A DNA stretch of 64,000 bases from Dendrocalamus latiflorus. Lineage: Eukaryota > Streptophyta > Magnoliopsida > Poales > Poaceae. Location: NCBI GenBank assembly GCA_017311315.1, contig CM029634.1, forward strand, positions 25,833,339-25,897,338. The letters run 5' to 3'. How positions within the stretch are numbered: the stretch's first letter is position 1; every line of letters starts with the position of its first letter. Below the pieces are notes generated by a model that worked only from the letters and a program-made list of their open reading frames with translations, was not told the origin of the DNA and searched no databases. The position numbers and the translations under genes were made by a program. Below, one piece after another: positions 1-10,178 of the stretch.

Positions 1-2912
1 TACCTTTTAGTATTTATTTCATAATTTTTCGATTTTCTTGACCGCCCCTTGGTTGACTTTCCTCACCGCCGGAACACCGTCACCACTGCCGCCCGAGCTG
101 CGCCACCGCTTCACCTCGCCGCCAACCACCTTTCAACCACTTGCAGTGATGCACAAGTGCACCCATGCACTTCTCGCAATCCCCTCTCTCCTTTGCGCCA
201 CTCGCCAATCCCCGCCGTGCCTCGCACCGCCAGCAAGCCCACGAGCTTTGTGCGCCGCACCGCCATCCATGGGCTCGGCTCCACTGTTCCCCTCACCCCA
301 TTGCCCTGGTTTTGCTCGTAAACCTGTCACACCGAGCGACTTCTACTGAGGAGCTCCGGCGAGGAATTGCCGATGCCTTGGACCTCCTTGTGCCTCGCCG
401 ATGCCATTGATAACCGTACCCACCTCCACTACACCCTTGCCGCCAGCCAACTCTATGAGCTCGAACCTTGCACCAAAACTGGACTCATACTCTTCTTCCT
501 CTTTTGTACATCTCACCGGTCTTCACCGCCGTTGGATCACTCAGATCTCGTCTTGTGAACCTGTCCAACTTCTTCCAACTATCCGATTCTTAGACTCCGC
601 TATACGGAGGCTTCTTAGACTCCTACTGCTCGGAGCCTTCAACTTCGACTTCGACCTTCAACTCCAGAGATTTCGACCTTCGAAGACTCCGATTTTGACT
701 TTGACCTTCGGAGACTTCAACTCCAGCCTTCGACCTTTGACCTCGAAGACTTTGACTTCAGCCTTCGATCTCGGAGCCTTCAACTTCGACCTCCGTCTTC
801 AAACCGACCATGGCTGTTGGACTGTTTTAACCTACACACCCTCCAGCCTCTCTAAACCCTCCGATCTCTCCGACCACTCGAAGCCGCCCGACCTCTCCAA
901 GCCGTCCGATTGTTTCGACTACTCTGTATAAATCCAATTCTTTCGACCACTGTACAGTTCCGACCAGGTCTTCGACTTCGACTGCACCTATACTTGGAGT
1001 CTTTGTCTTCGACTTAGACTTCCGCATCTTTAACCGTTGATTCGACCATGGTTTTGACCATACACAAATATTGTAGCTTCCGACCACTTTTCCTTCACAA
1101 AGAAAAGAATTCCAATAATTTCTTTTATTCGTTCCTTTGGAATTCAAACTTCCAGAAGACGTTCTCCTTCATCCTAACTCCGATTGGATCCATTCAAATT
1201 CCTAAATTCATCTAAATTCCTATTCTATCTCCCAGCATATATTTTATAAATTGTGGATTTTATTTGGATTTTAGTTGAGTTTAGTTTGTTCTGGCTTTTC
1301 ACGTGTAGACTACGACTAATCCGGAGAGTATAATTTGGGCGAACCTCAGCAAAACTTCAAAGCAAGGCAAGTTACACCTTTGATCATGTTGCTCCCACTA
1401 ATTTAAATTATTTATGTTGTTTTCAAAATTATTATGCATGCGTACTTTTATCCAATCTAGTTTAAATTCGATTTAAACTCTAGTTATGCCTAAATCCTTT
1501 GGACAGCCAAATTTGACATTGAATACCATTGTACCTTGTCAACCCTAGATAAAACCTAGTTAGTACATTAGCACTAACTAGAAATTTTGTAGAAATGCTT
1601 AGCCATGCTTAGAATACTTATGGTTTGGGATGATCTTTCACATAAAATGATAGACTTTAAAACTGAATCCTTGACTTTGGTGAGTCAAGAATGTTTATGA
1701 AATTATTTCAAAATAAAATATGAAACTGGTTTAGACTTAGGCAATTGGTTAGAGTGGTGGGTGCAGGCATGCCCTGTTGGTTGGAGCCGCAGTGGTTGAC
1801 TGTCGTGCACAGGGGTATGTGGTTGGGCCTAAGTTAGATTAAGGACCGGTCTGTGAGCTACTATTGCAAAGCCCTATCGTACTACCACAAGTCTGGTATG
1901 GGACAGACCTGGCCGAATAATTTGTGAAGTTCCAACATGATCTCGCTATAGGCTGAATGTGAGCGCGGCGTAGGCCGTGAGAAGTCTCACACGGCACAAG
2001 AGGGGGCTCCAACATGTGGATTCATGTTGTGGTGAAACCTTAGTGGCAGCGTGATTATGTTGACAACGGATCATTGTAAAGGTCTTGTCATGATCTCCTC
2101 GCCGCACACCTAAGGAAGTGTGTAACTCGCGTGGCAAACCGGGATGATCATGTCTTGTGGGTAAAGCTGTACAACCTCTGCAGAGTGTATAACCTATCCT
2201 GGATAGCCGTGCCCACGGTCATGGGCAAGCTGAGTAAAGTTTTTCACGGATTAGACTTTGCTTTTCAAAATGGTTTGCGAAAACCTTGTGGATGGATGGA
2301 ATCCATAAGAGATTTTGGAAAACGTATGGATGGATGGAATCCATATGAGATCTTTTTGGAAAAGATGGTCCGGGTGAGATGCCCGTGGATAGGTTAGTGT
2401 TTGGTTGGAGCCTGCACTAACGGTAACTATTTTACTTACAATGTTGTTTTATTTACTGTATCAAATTCAGCTTTCGCACTTACTTATGATATTTACTCCA
2501 ATGATCGCCTTTTATGCAAATTAACCATATTATGCCTTCCTTTGAAACTCCTTATGCATGCATCACATCTGTTATAACTCCTGGTGTAACTTGTGGAGTA
2601 CTTTTGTACTCATGTTGCTATATTTAACTCTTTTCCAGAGGAAGCCTTCGACGACTTCAGTGAGGATTGCGACTAGGCCGCGTCTTACAGTCATTCGCCT
2701 TGTGGGAAGGCTGGATGGGCTGCTGCTTTATGTATTTCTTCCGCTGTCTTCTTTTGCTATTATTGTAAACTTTGGCCATCAGGCTCATATTAGTTAAATA
2801 AAGTTTGTCATTACGCATGATATTTGTCTTTGTGATACTGTGTGCACTAGCTTTTCCTGGGATAGTGCGATTAACACAGAGGGTTCTGGAGTTGCTGCTC
2901 CGGGTCCCGACA
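1..2912 (+). mobile_element. 3' part of a long Gypsy-type LTR
   Basis: This stretch has no long ORF and reads as retrotransposon LTR. The end is sharp: it terminates in CCGACA at 2912, and the next base resumes the Copia gag reading frame that runs on the minus strand from 3898. No primer-binding site follows the end, so this is a solo LTR or a 3' LTR. The left end lies outside the window, so the LTR exceeds 2.9 kb. Long LTRs containing blocks like 1950-2240 are typical of Tekay/RIRE3-type Gypsy elements; that family name is recalled, not tested. The five bases after the end, AAGAG (2913-2917), are the predicted target duplication. Translations inside 1-931 are low-complexity and are not taken as genes. 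Confidence 0.7.
600..1030. repeat. Degenerate CTTCGAC-rich repeat inside the LTR
   Basis: The motif TTCGAC, with variants such as CTTCGACTTCGACCTTC, recurs many times at irregular spacing. It looks like a decayed short tandem repeat of LTR origin rather than coding sequence. Confidence 0.5.
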
Positions 2913-3898
2913 AAGAGCTTCTTGGCTTTACCAAGGTTGCGTAACTTCTTCCCTTTGCATGCGGTCTTCTTGAAGCGGTTCTTGTTGGTGTAGACGTTCT
3001 TGCTCGAACCGCCGACGTCGTTCTTGCCCTCCAGCTTGGGGCAGTTTGCCCGAATGTGGTTGGGGCCACCACACTCGAAGTAAATCACTCGTCCTCCTCT
3101 CTTTCTCTCTCTAGCCCTCTTGTAAGCATGAGAAAATTTTCTGGCCAAGAGAGCTAGTTGGGTCTCCGAAAGCTGATCTAGATGCTCATCATCAATATCA
3201 CACAGAGCAGTTAAGGAGAAACCCAAAAGAGTGTCAACTGAAGAGGCAGGCCTGGGATCGGTGACTAACGCTATCGATTGTGACTTCGACTTGCGAGAGA
3301 CAATGTCAATCTCGTGAGTCTTGAGGCGTGAGTACAGCGCATCAAGAGTCAAAGTCGAGAGGTCCGTGGTGTCCTTGATGGTGGTCACTTTCATCTCCCA
3401 AACGCGTAAATCAAGAGCCGAGAGCATTTGGCGAGCGTTGTCTGTGTCGGGGAAAGTGAGACCGGCCACTTAGAGGTTGCTCAAAATCTTGTGGAATCTC
3501 GCAAAGCACTCATCAAGGGACTCTCCAACGAGCATTTCAAACTTGTTGTAATCTCGCTTGAATTGGTCCTGTCGTACCATCTTAATTTGGGTGGTGCCCT
3601 CATGGTAAGCATCGAGGGTCCCCCAAATATCGAAGGCAGACGAAAGATGAGAAATGCGATCAAACTCATTTCGGCTCAAACCTTGAATGATAATGTTCCT
3701 TGCTTTTGCATTCGCCTCAACATCAGCCATGTTACCGGTATTGATGTTCTCATCGGCAAGAACAACAAAGTGAACCTTGACCTTGCGCCAAATCGCATAG
3801 CCCTGGGCCTGAATGTAGGTCTCCATCCGACTCTTCCAAAAGGGATAGTCGATCCCATCGAAGATTGGGGGCTTGGTGGAATACTTATCCGTTGCCAT
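2913..3898 (-). pseudogene. gag: Copia gag (UBN2-type) with CCHC knuckle, broken
   Basis: This encodes the nucleocapsid protein that packages retrotransposon RNA in cytoplasmic particles. Translation from the ATG at 3898 gives a typical Copia gag: an N-terminal segment with FDGIDYPFWKSRMETYI, a middle UBN2-like region ending near FHKILSNL, then a Lys/Arg-rich tail with a zinc knuckle (YFECGGPNHIRANC). Defects are visible. There is an in-frame TAA at 3472-3470. The first cysteine expected in the knuckle is a tyrosine. The frame runs into Gypsy LTR sequence at 2912, so the C-terminus and pol are missing here. The start is 42 bases downstream of the primer-binding site, as expected for the first ORF of the element. 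Confidence 0.85.
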
Positions 3899-3939
3899 AG
3901 CTCACAGACCGGTTAAAGATCTATCAAGAAGAGCTAACC

Positions 3940-3954
3940 GGTTCTGATACCAAT
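3940..3954 (-). other. Primer-binding site (initiator Met-tRNA type)
   Basis: On the minus strand the bases directly after the LTR end read ATTGGTATCAGAACC, matching the TGGTATCAGA consensus used by Copia elements primed by initiator Met-tRNA. It fixes the LTR/internal border at 3955. Confidence 0.85.
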
Positions 3955-5706
3955 TGTAGGATCGGAAATGGCAACAGAGAGGGGGTGAATGGTGCCTCTT
4001 TTAAAATAAACGCCCCTCAAAGTAACCACATGCGATTCACCTCTCTCAAATAGCTATGAAGAGCTATGAAGAGGAAAGCTCAAACTCTCTCTGGAAGTTC
4101 ACTGGACCACTACGAGAAACATGCAAACACAACAAGTACCAAAGAACAAAGTACCAAAAGATTAGACAAGAAAACAACATTGATGCAAGGGGCCAGTCTG
4201 ACCGAAGTGTGCTGGCTGGTCAGACCGCCCCTTTCAAGCCGGTCAGACCGCTCGCACTACTCCGGTCAGACCGGTGGTGTAGGGACGGTCTGACCGCCAT
4301 CTCCAATCCGGTCAGACCAGTCCCCCCCCCCCGAGAGCAGAACAGGCAGTCAGCAGAAAACAAACTGTAAACTGAAACTTCAAGTTTTTGCTAATTTGGG
4401 GAAAATAGTGGAATCCTCTTGTTCTTTTCAGACTAAAATAGTAAGGCCTTGAACTAAATAGCAATGGTCCTAAAGAACCAAGAGTATTCCTCCCTAGAGC
4501 AAGAATCAAGGATTTTCACTGAAATCTGAAAATAGACTTGGGAATAATGACAATTCCCAAATTACTCGTCATTCTCAAATCCATTGCTCAGGAACTTTTG
4601 CAATCTACTTAGCAATCATCTCAGGACATTGCAAACTAAATCTCAAGCCATATCCCAAAGGGATAAGAGAGATTCCAATATCCCCTGTCTTGGAAACCCT
4701 AGAAATGCAGAACAGAGCAAATGGGGCAAAATGGAATCTTTGGTTCTTCCATTTGATTCTTGGGAGTTATTTGACCAAATGGTCTTGTGGCATGCTCCCA
4801 ACAAGGATCAAACAAGAACCAACCAAATTAGCTAGAAAAATAACTCGAAATCAATTCTTGCAAGGATGAACAAAAGGATGCAGAAGAACTGAAATGAGCT
4901 GAACTGAAACATAAAAGTGCTCAAATGAATTCCTTGCACTAAGAGGATTACATACGAGTCCCCATGAATGATTCATACAGAGGAATGATTACAATAGATT
5001 TGACTACATGCTTCATTCACACACAGGAGCTCTCACGTAGCTCTACACTGCTACTGCTCACTCCTATTTCTTACACTCTCCTAGAATGCATGTGAATAAG
5101 CTCTCTAACCTGATTGGATGCCCCAACACTGCTGCCTTGCCTCTCCTTTTAACCCCCAATACTCACACCAAAAGGGGAATTCAAGAAGTGGCATACTCCA
5201 CCCACTCAAACCTCACACCACAAATGAGGAAAGTGGGTCAAACCAGATTTTTTGGAGGGAAATCTGCTTCCACCTCCATTGTTTGAGTCAAAATACCATT
5301 TTGCCCCTCAAGCACCTTCTTGGAAGCTTCCCGCAACCGGCGCCTTTGACCGACTGGACCTCAACTCCTACCTGAGCCTAGTCCCGGTCTGTTCCATCAC
5401 GTACGACCGCAACGACATCAACCGTTCTGGACCTCTGACTCCTCCCTGAGCCTAGTCCCGGTTCTCTCGTCATCGCTCGTCGTGTCCGTCACCGGTAGCT
5501 CCAGCTCCGGTTCCTCGTCTCCCGACTCGCAACCACCTCACCAGCCTCGATCATCTTCGGCATCACCGACCGTTTGGACCTCAACACCTCCCGTGCCTAG
5601 TCCCGATCCTCCTCGTCTCACCGTGACCTAGCTCCGAAGTCCTGCAGTCACACAGACAAGCAAACTGTCACATAGCACCGCACGAAACAGCATAAGTAAA
5701 GGTACT
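3955..5706 (-). mobile_element. 5' LTR of the minus-strand Copia, main part
   Basis: The LTR border is set by the primer-binding site on one side and by the inserted Gypsy LTR at 5707 on the other. Parts correspond in inverted orientation to 17800-19338, for example the stretch with GTGCTATGTGA and CTGCAGGAC near 5640-5690 and 17830-17875. The position equivalent to the TATA box of the plus-strand LTR is degenerate here (TTAAAA near 5146-5151). No host gene is seen in this interval. Confidence 0.75.
4196..4322. repeat. Cluster of CCGGTCAGACCGG palindromes in LTR
   Basis: About six copies of the near-palindrome GGTCAGACCGG or its complement CGGTCTGACC lie at irregular 15-30 base spacing. The same motif cluster occurs in the sibling LTR at 18997-19126. 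Confidence 0.85.
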
Positions 5707-5953
5707 TGTCGTAGGGATGGCCCCCACCTAAACCCAGCAGGCCTGGTAGGAAATTATAAGGCCCAGAATAGGCCATGTGTAATGACATAACTGCCCCCAG
5801 AGGGGATAACCAGATGTAAGGGTATAACTGTAAAAGCACTCCTCATGCGTATATATATACGACTACAGGCCATGGGGAGGGGCCAGGCCATTACACGCAT
5901 CTTCATCACTCTCTACTACCACCTCTCTCTCTGTTTGGCCCGTAGCTACAACA
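5707..5953 (+). mobile_element. 5' LTR of the Tat-type Gypsy element (247 bp)
   Basis: The repeat begins TGTCGTAGGG, ends GCTACAACA and is followed by a primer-site-like TTGGCACCGTCCGTGGGGA. It contains a palindromic TATA element (CGTATATATATACG) near 5848-5861 followed by a pyrimidine-rich leader. Because no second LTR is present, the 5' border rests on the TG start and on the loss of similarity to the Copia LTR. Confidence 0.65.
5848..5861 (+). promoter_or_regulatory. Candidate TATA box of the Gypsy LTR
   Basis: CGTATATATATACG lies about 95 bases before the LTR end, a plausible position for initiation within the LTR R region. Confidence 0.5.
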
Positions 5954-5954
5954 G

Positions 5955-5973
5955 TTGGCACCGTCCGTGGGGA
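5955..5973 (+). other. Gypsy primer-binding-site-like sequence
   Basis: TTGGCACCGTCCGTGGGGA starts two bases after the LTR and resembles the TTGGCGCCGTCTGTGGGGA-type sequences that follow many plant Gypsy LTRs. Which tRNA is used was not determined. Confidence 0.6.
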
Positions 5974-6007
5974 GGACAAGGACAAGCCTGAAAACCGAAG
6001 AAGAAGG

Positions 6008-8046
6008 ATGGCACCGAAAAAGGCTTCGTCAGCGGTGGCGAAGGGAAAGAAGGCGGCCGGGCCGGAGCGTCGTATGAGTACCATGGCTTCGGCATCGGCA
6101 GCGGCGAGTGCGGGTGGCGACGCAGGCGCGGTGGCCGAGGACGTCGACGTTCGCGCGGTGACGACCAACCTCGTCACCGGCACCGCGACGACCAACCTCG
6201 TCACCGGCACCGCGACGACCAACCTCGTCACTGGCACCGCGACGACCAACCCCGTCACCGGCACCACGGCGACCCACCCCGTCGCCGGCGTTGCGGTGGC
6301 AAACCCGGCAGTCGAAGACGTCGACGCCGGTGCGGGGACAACCGACCCCGCCGACGCAACGACAGCCGACCTCGCCGCCCCCGCCGCGACCCTCGTCGGC
6401 AGCGCAGACCGGGCGGTTCGAGGTAGCCACGACGGAGCGACTGCCAGCTCGGGAGCTCGCGACGCGGTCGTGCCCGAGCCGATCCGCCCGTTGGGAGCAC
6501 CGGCGACCCCGCCCGCACAGGCGGTGGAAAGCGCCCTACTGGCGGCCCTCAACGCGTTCCAGCGGGAGCTAGGGGACCTTCGCGGAGCCGTCTGAGATAT
6601 GCAAGAGGCTCGGAGCCAGCAGGCCGCGCCAGCAATCGCGACCGAGCCCACGCCGGAGAGGGCGGACAGTCGCGAAGCCCCCACGTCTAGCCGCGTGCCG
6701 CTGAGGCACGTAGATCCGGAGTCCCCGCTTTCGGCGGAGCTGCAGCAGGCGGCATGGCCCGAAGACTTCAAGTTCCCTAGCGCCGTCGACTCGTACAAAG
6801 GCGACACGGACCCCCGTGAGTTCGTGCGCGTGTACGAAACCGCGATCGAAGCCGCGGGCGGAGACGACACCACGAAGGCGAAGGGACTCCCCCTCACGCT
6901 GCAAGGAGTGGCGCTCTCTTGGTTCTTTACCATAGAGCCGGGCTCCATCTACGCGTGGGAGCAGCTTCGCGTCCGCCTTCACAACAAATTCCAAGGAAAC
7001 TACGTCGACCGAGTCGACGCGGACCAACTCTTTGCTGTGAAGCAAAAACCCTCGGAGAAGCTCCGGGACTATTTCAAACGCTTCGCCAAGATTCGATGCC
7101 AAGTGAAAGACGTTAATGAAACCACCATCGTTAAGGCAGCCATACAGGGCCTTCGCCCGGGCCCGATGGCCGAGTACAACGCGCGAAAGCCAATCAAGAC
7201 GGTGGCGAAGCTCTTCGACAAAATGGAAGAATATGCCAGGGCGGAGGAAGACGTGCGGCGAAGGCAAGGTGACGACTCCGACACCAACCAGGCCGGAGCC
7301 TCGGCAAAAGCCGAAGATCCGCCGAAGGGCGGTTCTTCGAAGGGAAAACGTAAGCAGGAGTCGTCCAGGGACGCGCCCGACCGCAGGGACGCCTCGCATA
7401 AGGAGTCGTCCGATCAGCCCAAGCGCGGCCAGCAGAGGTCGAGGCGAAACCGGTACGTCCTCGACATCGAAGGCGGGTCCGACGAGGGTGCTCCCGCGGG
7501 CCGAGGCTGTAGGGGGCGCCGTGGTCGGGGGCGCGGCCGTGGCAGGGGCCGCGATGACAAGGGTCGTGGAGATTACGACGACCAGCATCAGGGACTGTGG
7601 TGCGTAGTCCACGGCCGCGGCAATCATGATACCCGCGCCTGCACCTCCATCGCGGCGCTCCGCGACAGCGTCGCTAGGGATAGGAACCCGGAGGCGCGCC
7701 CGCTTGCGGTGGCCCACGTCCAATTCCCGTACGAGGCCCCCGTGCAGGTACAGGCGCAAGGGATGCAACCCCAGGAAGGCACCTTACGGATCCAAGCTCA
7801 CGTACAGCAGCCTCAGGAGGGCCTCCTGTCGCTGCAGGCCCCGGACGCAACCCACCGCAGGGTCATTAACGTCATATCCGGAGGCTCTGCGCTGGAATTC
7901 GCCTCAGCACGGCAGCAGAAGGCCTATGCGCGAAGACTACATCACGAGGCGGCATACCCAGCGCAAGCACCGCCGGATTGGGCGCAGCACGAAGTTACAT
8001 TCACACCCGACGACGCCCAGGGTGTGGACTTCCCTCATCAGGACCC
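6008..8046 (+). pseudogene. gag: Gypsy gag polyprotein, one in-frame stop
   Basis: Gag forms the capsid of Gypsy particles. The ATG at 6008 opens an Ala-rich N-terminus with four ten-residue repeats (TTNLVTGTAT type, roughly 6163-6285). An in-frame TGA at 6593-6595 interrupts the frame, which then continues unchanged from 6596. The retrotransposon gag domain follows (LQQAAWPEDFKFPS through YARAEEDVRRRQ, roughly 6740-7265). After it come an acidic/basic linker, an Arg/Gly-rich box (GRGRGRGRDD) and a short CVVHGRGNHDTRAC motif resembling a degenerate zinc-binding patch. Near 8046 a one-base loss throws the frame out of register with the protease. The antisense ORF over 6569-7768 is a composition shadow. 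Confidence 0.85.
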
Positions 8047-8560
8047 CTGGTCATCCGGGTCACTATCGCGGGATGCGACGTGGGGCGCGCCTTGGTGGAC
8101 GGCGGTAGCTCCGCGAACGTATTGTTTGCGGCGGCCTTCGACTAGATGGGGATCCCTCGAAGCCGCCTAGGGCCCTCGGGAATCCCACTGCAGGGCTTCG
8201 GGGGACAGCCCCTGCGGGCGCTGGGCCAAATAGGTCTTCAGGTCTCCTTCGGCCGAGATGACAATGTGCGGGCCGAAGATGCCACCTTCGACGTGGTCGA
8301 CCTTCCGTACCCCTACAATGCCATATTAGGGTGCCCAATCCTCAACTCCTTCGCGCGCGGTACCACATCATGGCTATCTATGCATGAAGATCCCGGGTCC
8401 CCGGACCATCATCACCGTCCGAGGCGACCAGGATATGGCCCGGCGCATCGAGCCAGGTACCAGGTGCCCGCGTCGCGAAGCCCAACGGCGCTCCTAGAGC
8501 TGGCGTCACAGCGCGGAGGTCCGCGGGGCCATTCACAGGCGCCTTGGCGGGCCCTGCAGA
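8047..8560 (+). pseudogene. Gypsy aspartic protease remnant
   Basis: In the frame displaced by one base from gag, the sequence reads LVDGGSSANVLF, the aspartic-protease active-site motif (D-G-G-S form) of Tat-type elements. It is followed by a TAG at 8143-8145 and by GFGGQPLRALGQ and YNAILGCPILNSFA, the flap and distal ILG motifs. A further frame change occurs near 8355. Similarity fades by about 8520-8560, where RT would be expected but is absent. The domain would process gag-pol in cis, but this copy is dead through two frameshifts and a stop. Confidence 0.8.
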
Positions 8561-8751
8561 TGTCTAGCGACTAGAGGCTTCGGCCGCACCAAGGGCAAAC
8601 GGTTAGTATATCCATCCTTTGTAGTTGCTCACCCGCGCAAACGGGGATGTAATGAAGATCGCCGTTTGTCGCTAATCTTTCTTCATCACGCGCAAGTACG
8701 CGGTGAAGGTGCGCGCAGGCTTAGCCAACGCGCGCGTTCCCGCAGTATAAA

Positions 8752-9305
8752 CCGAAGTCGCACGTTCGCGTGTGCACTCGCCGTAGCTAGGGGTACGGGA
8801 CTGAGTATAAATCGAAGTCGCACGTTCGCGTGTGCACTCGCCGTAGCCAAAAGGTGACGGGCCTGAGTATAAACAAAGACGCACGTTCGCGTGTGCACTC
8901 GCCGTAGCCAGGGGTACGGGACTGAGTATAAATCGAAGTCGCACGTTCACGTGTGCACTCGCCGTAGCCAAAAGGTGACGGGCCTGAGTATAAACAAAGA
9001 CGCACGTTCGCGTGTGCACTCGCCGTAGCCAAAAGGTGACGGGCCTGAGTATAAACAAAGACGCACGTTCGCGTGTGCACTCGCCGTAGCCAGGGGTACG
9101 GGTCTGAGTATAAATCGAAGTCGCATGTTCGCGTGTGCACTCGCCGTAGCCAAAAGGTGACGGGCCTGAGTATAAACAAAGACGCACGTTCGCGTGTGCA
9201 CTCACTGTAGCCAGGGGTACGGGACTGAGTATAAATCGAAGTCGCATGTTCGCGTGTGCACTCGCCGTAGCCAAAGGTGACGGGCCTGAGTATAAACAAA
9301 AGACG
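8752..9305. repeat. 60/61-bp tandem array, about nine copies, two subtypes
   Basis: CACGTTCGCGTGTGCACTCG recurs with minor variants at 8761, 8821, 8882, 8942, 9003, 9064, 9124, 9185 and 9245. Units are of two kinds, one with AGGGGTACGGGACTGAGTAT (60 bp) and one with AAAAGGTGACGGGCCTGAGT (61 bp), mostly alternating, so the real period may be a 121-bp dimer. Every unit carries GAGTATAAA. Open frames through the array arise from its periodicity and are not genes. Confidence 0.9.
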
Positions 9306-9775
9306 CACCGGGGGTCCGCCCACGCACCAGTCTACGGACTTTAAATAAGACGTAGCGTCGAGGTCCGCCTCCGCACGCACCAGTCTACGGACTTTAAATA
9401 AGACGTAGCGTCGAGGTCCGCCTCCGCACACACCAGTCCACGGACTCTAAATAAGACGTAGCGTCGAGGTCTGCCTCCGCACGCGCGAGTCTCCGGACTA
9501 TAAAGCAAGGCGTAGCGTCGAGGTCCGCCTCCGCACGCACTAGTCCACGGACTCTAAATAAGACGTTGCGTCGAGGTCTGCCTCCGCACGCGCGAGTCTC
9601 CGGACTATAAAGTAAGACGTAGCGTCGAGGTCTGCCTCCGCACGCGCGAGTCTCCGGACTATAAAGAAAGGCGAAGTGCCGAGGTCCGCCTCCACATACG
9701 CCAGTCTACGGACTATAACAAGGCAAAGTGCGGAGGTCCGCCTCCGCACACGCCAGTCTACGGGCTGTCCGTTCT
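9305..9775. repeat. 53-bp tandem array, about nine copies
   Basis: GAGGTCCGCCTCCGCAC recurs with variants at about 9360, 9413, 9466, 9520, 9573, 9626, 9681 and 9733. Each unit contains a TATA-like stretch such as GGACTATAAAG or GACTTTAAATAAG. The array directly abuts the 60/61-bp array but is unrelated in sequence. Confidence 0.9.
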
Positions 9776-10178
9776 AAGGAACCCTGGCGCAGCTACTTCG
9801 CCAACGGTGGCATCAACACACAGCGCATATCCTAAAATACCAGGAAGTCTGCATACCGGAAAAATCACAAGTACAAAGGTCCGGCAACATCCCTGCCGCT
9901 CTAAGCCACTATCCCGCGGGTTCATCCTTAACACGCGCTAAAGCTGGGGCCTCGCTCGAAGAAGGCCGGCTCGCCCAAAAGTCCAGCGACTCTTCGGCCC
10001 TTCGCCAGCGTCGAAGGCGTCGTCGGGTTGAAAGGTCGGCTGCAAGAAGCCGGCCCCAGCAAGGAAGCTGCCCGGGATATAGGCGAAAGTCAGAATGCAT
10101 GCAGCAAGTGCGTACTTTATTCACAAAGACAAGGAACAGTACAACGCACACCTACACCTAGGCACCACGGTGTCAGAC
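9776..10178. other. Gypsy interval between arrays and antisense gene
   Basis: No convincing coding signal was found. It lies immediately downstream of the stop codon of the antisense gene and probably contains its 3' untranslated region. Confidence 0.4.

Noticed and set aside
401..931. 176-codon ORF with SFDFDL-like repeats
   Set aside because: Low-complexity translation of the CTTCGAC repeat in LTR sequence.
6569..7768. 399-codon minus-strand ORF opposite gag
   Set aside because: It is the antisense of a GC-rich coding region; the plus strand carries the recognisable gag domain.
8672..9431. Overlapping minus-strand ORFs of up to 214 codons with Cys/Arg/Thr repeats
   Set aside because: They are translations of the 60/61-bp tandem array; the frame stays open only because the unit lacks stops.
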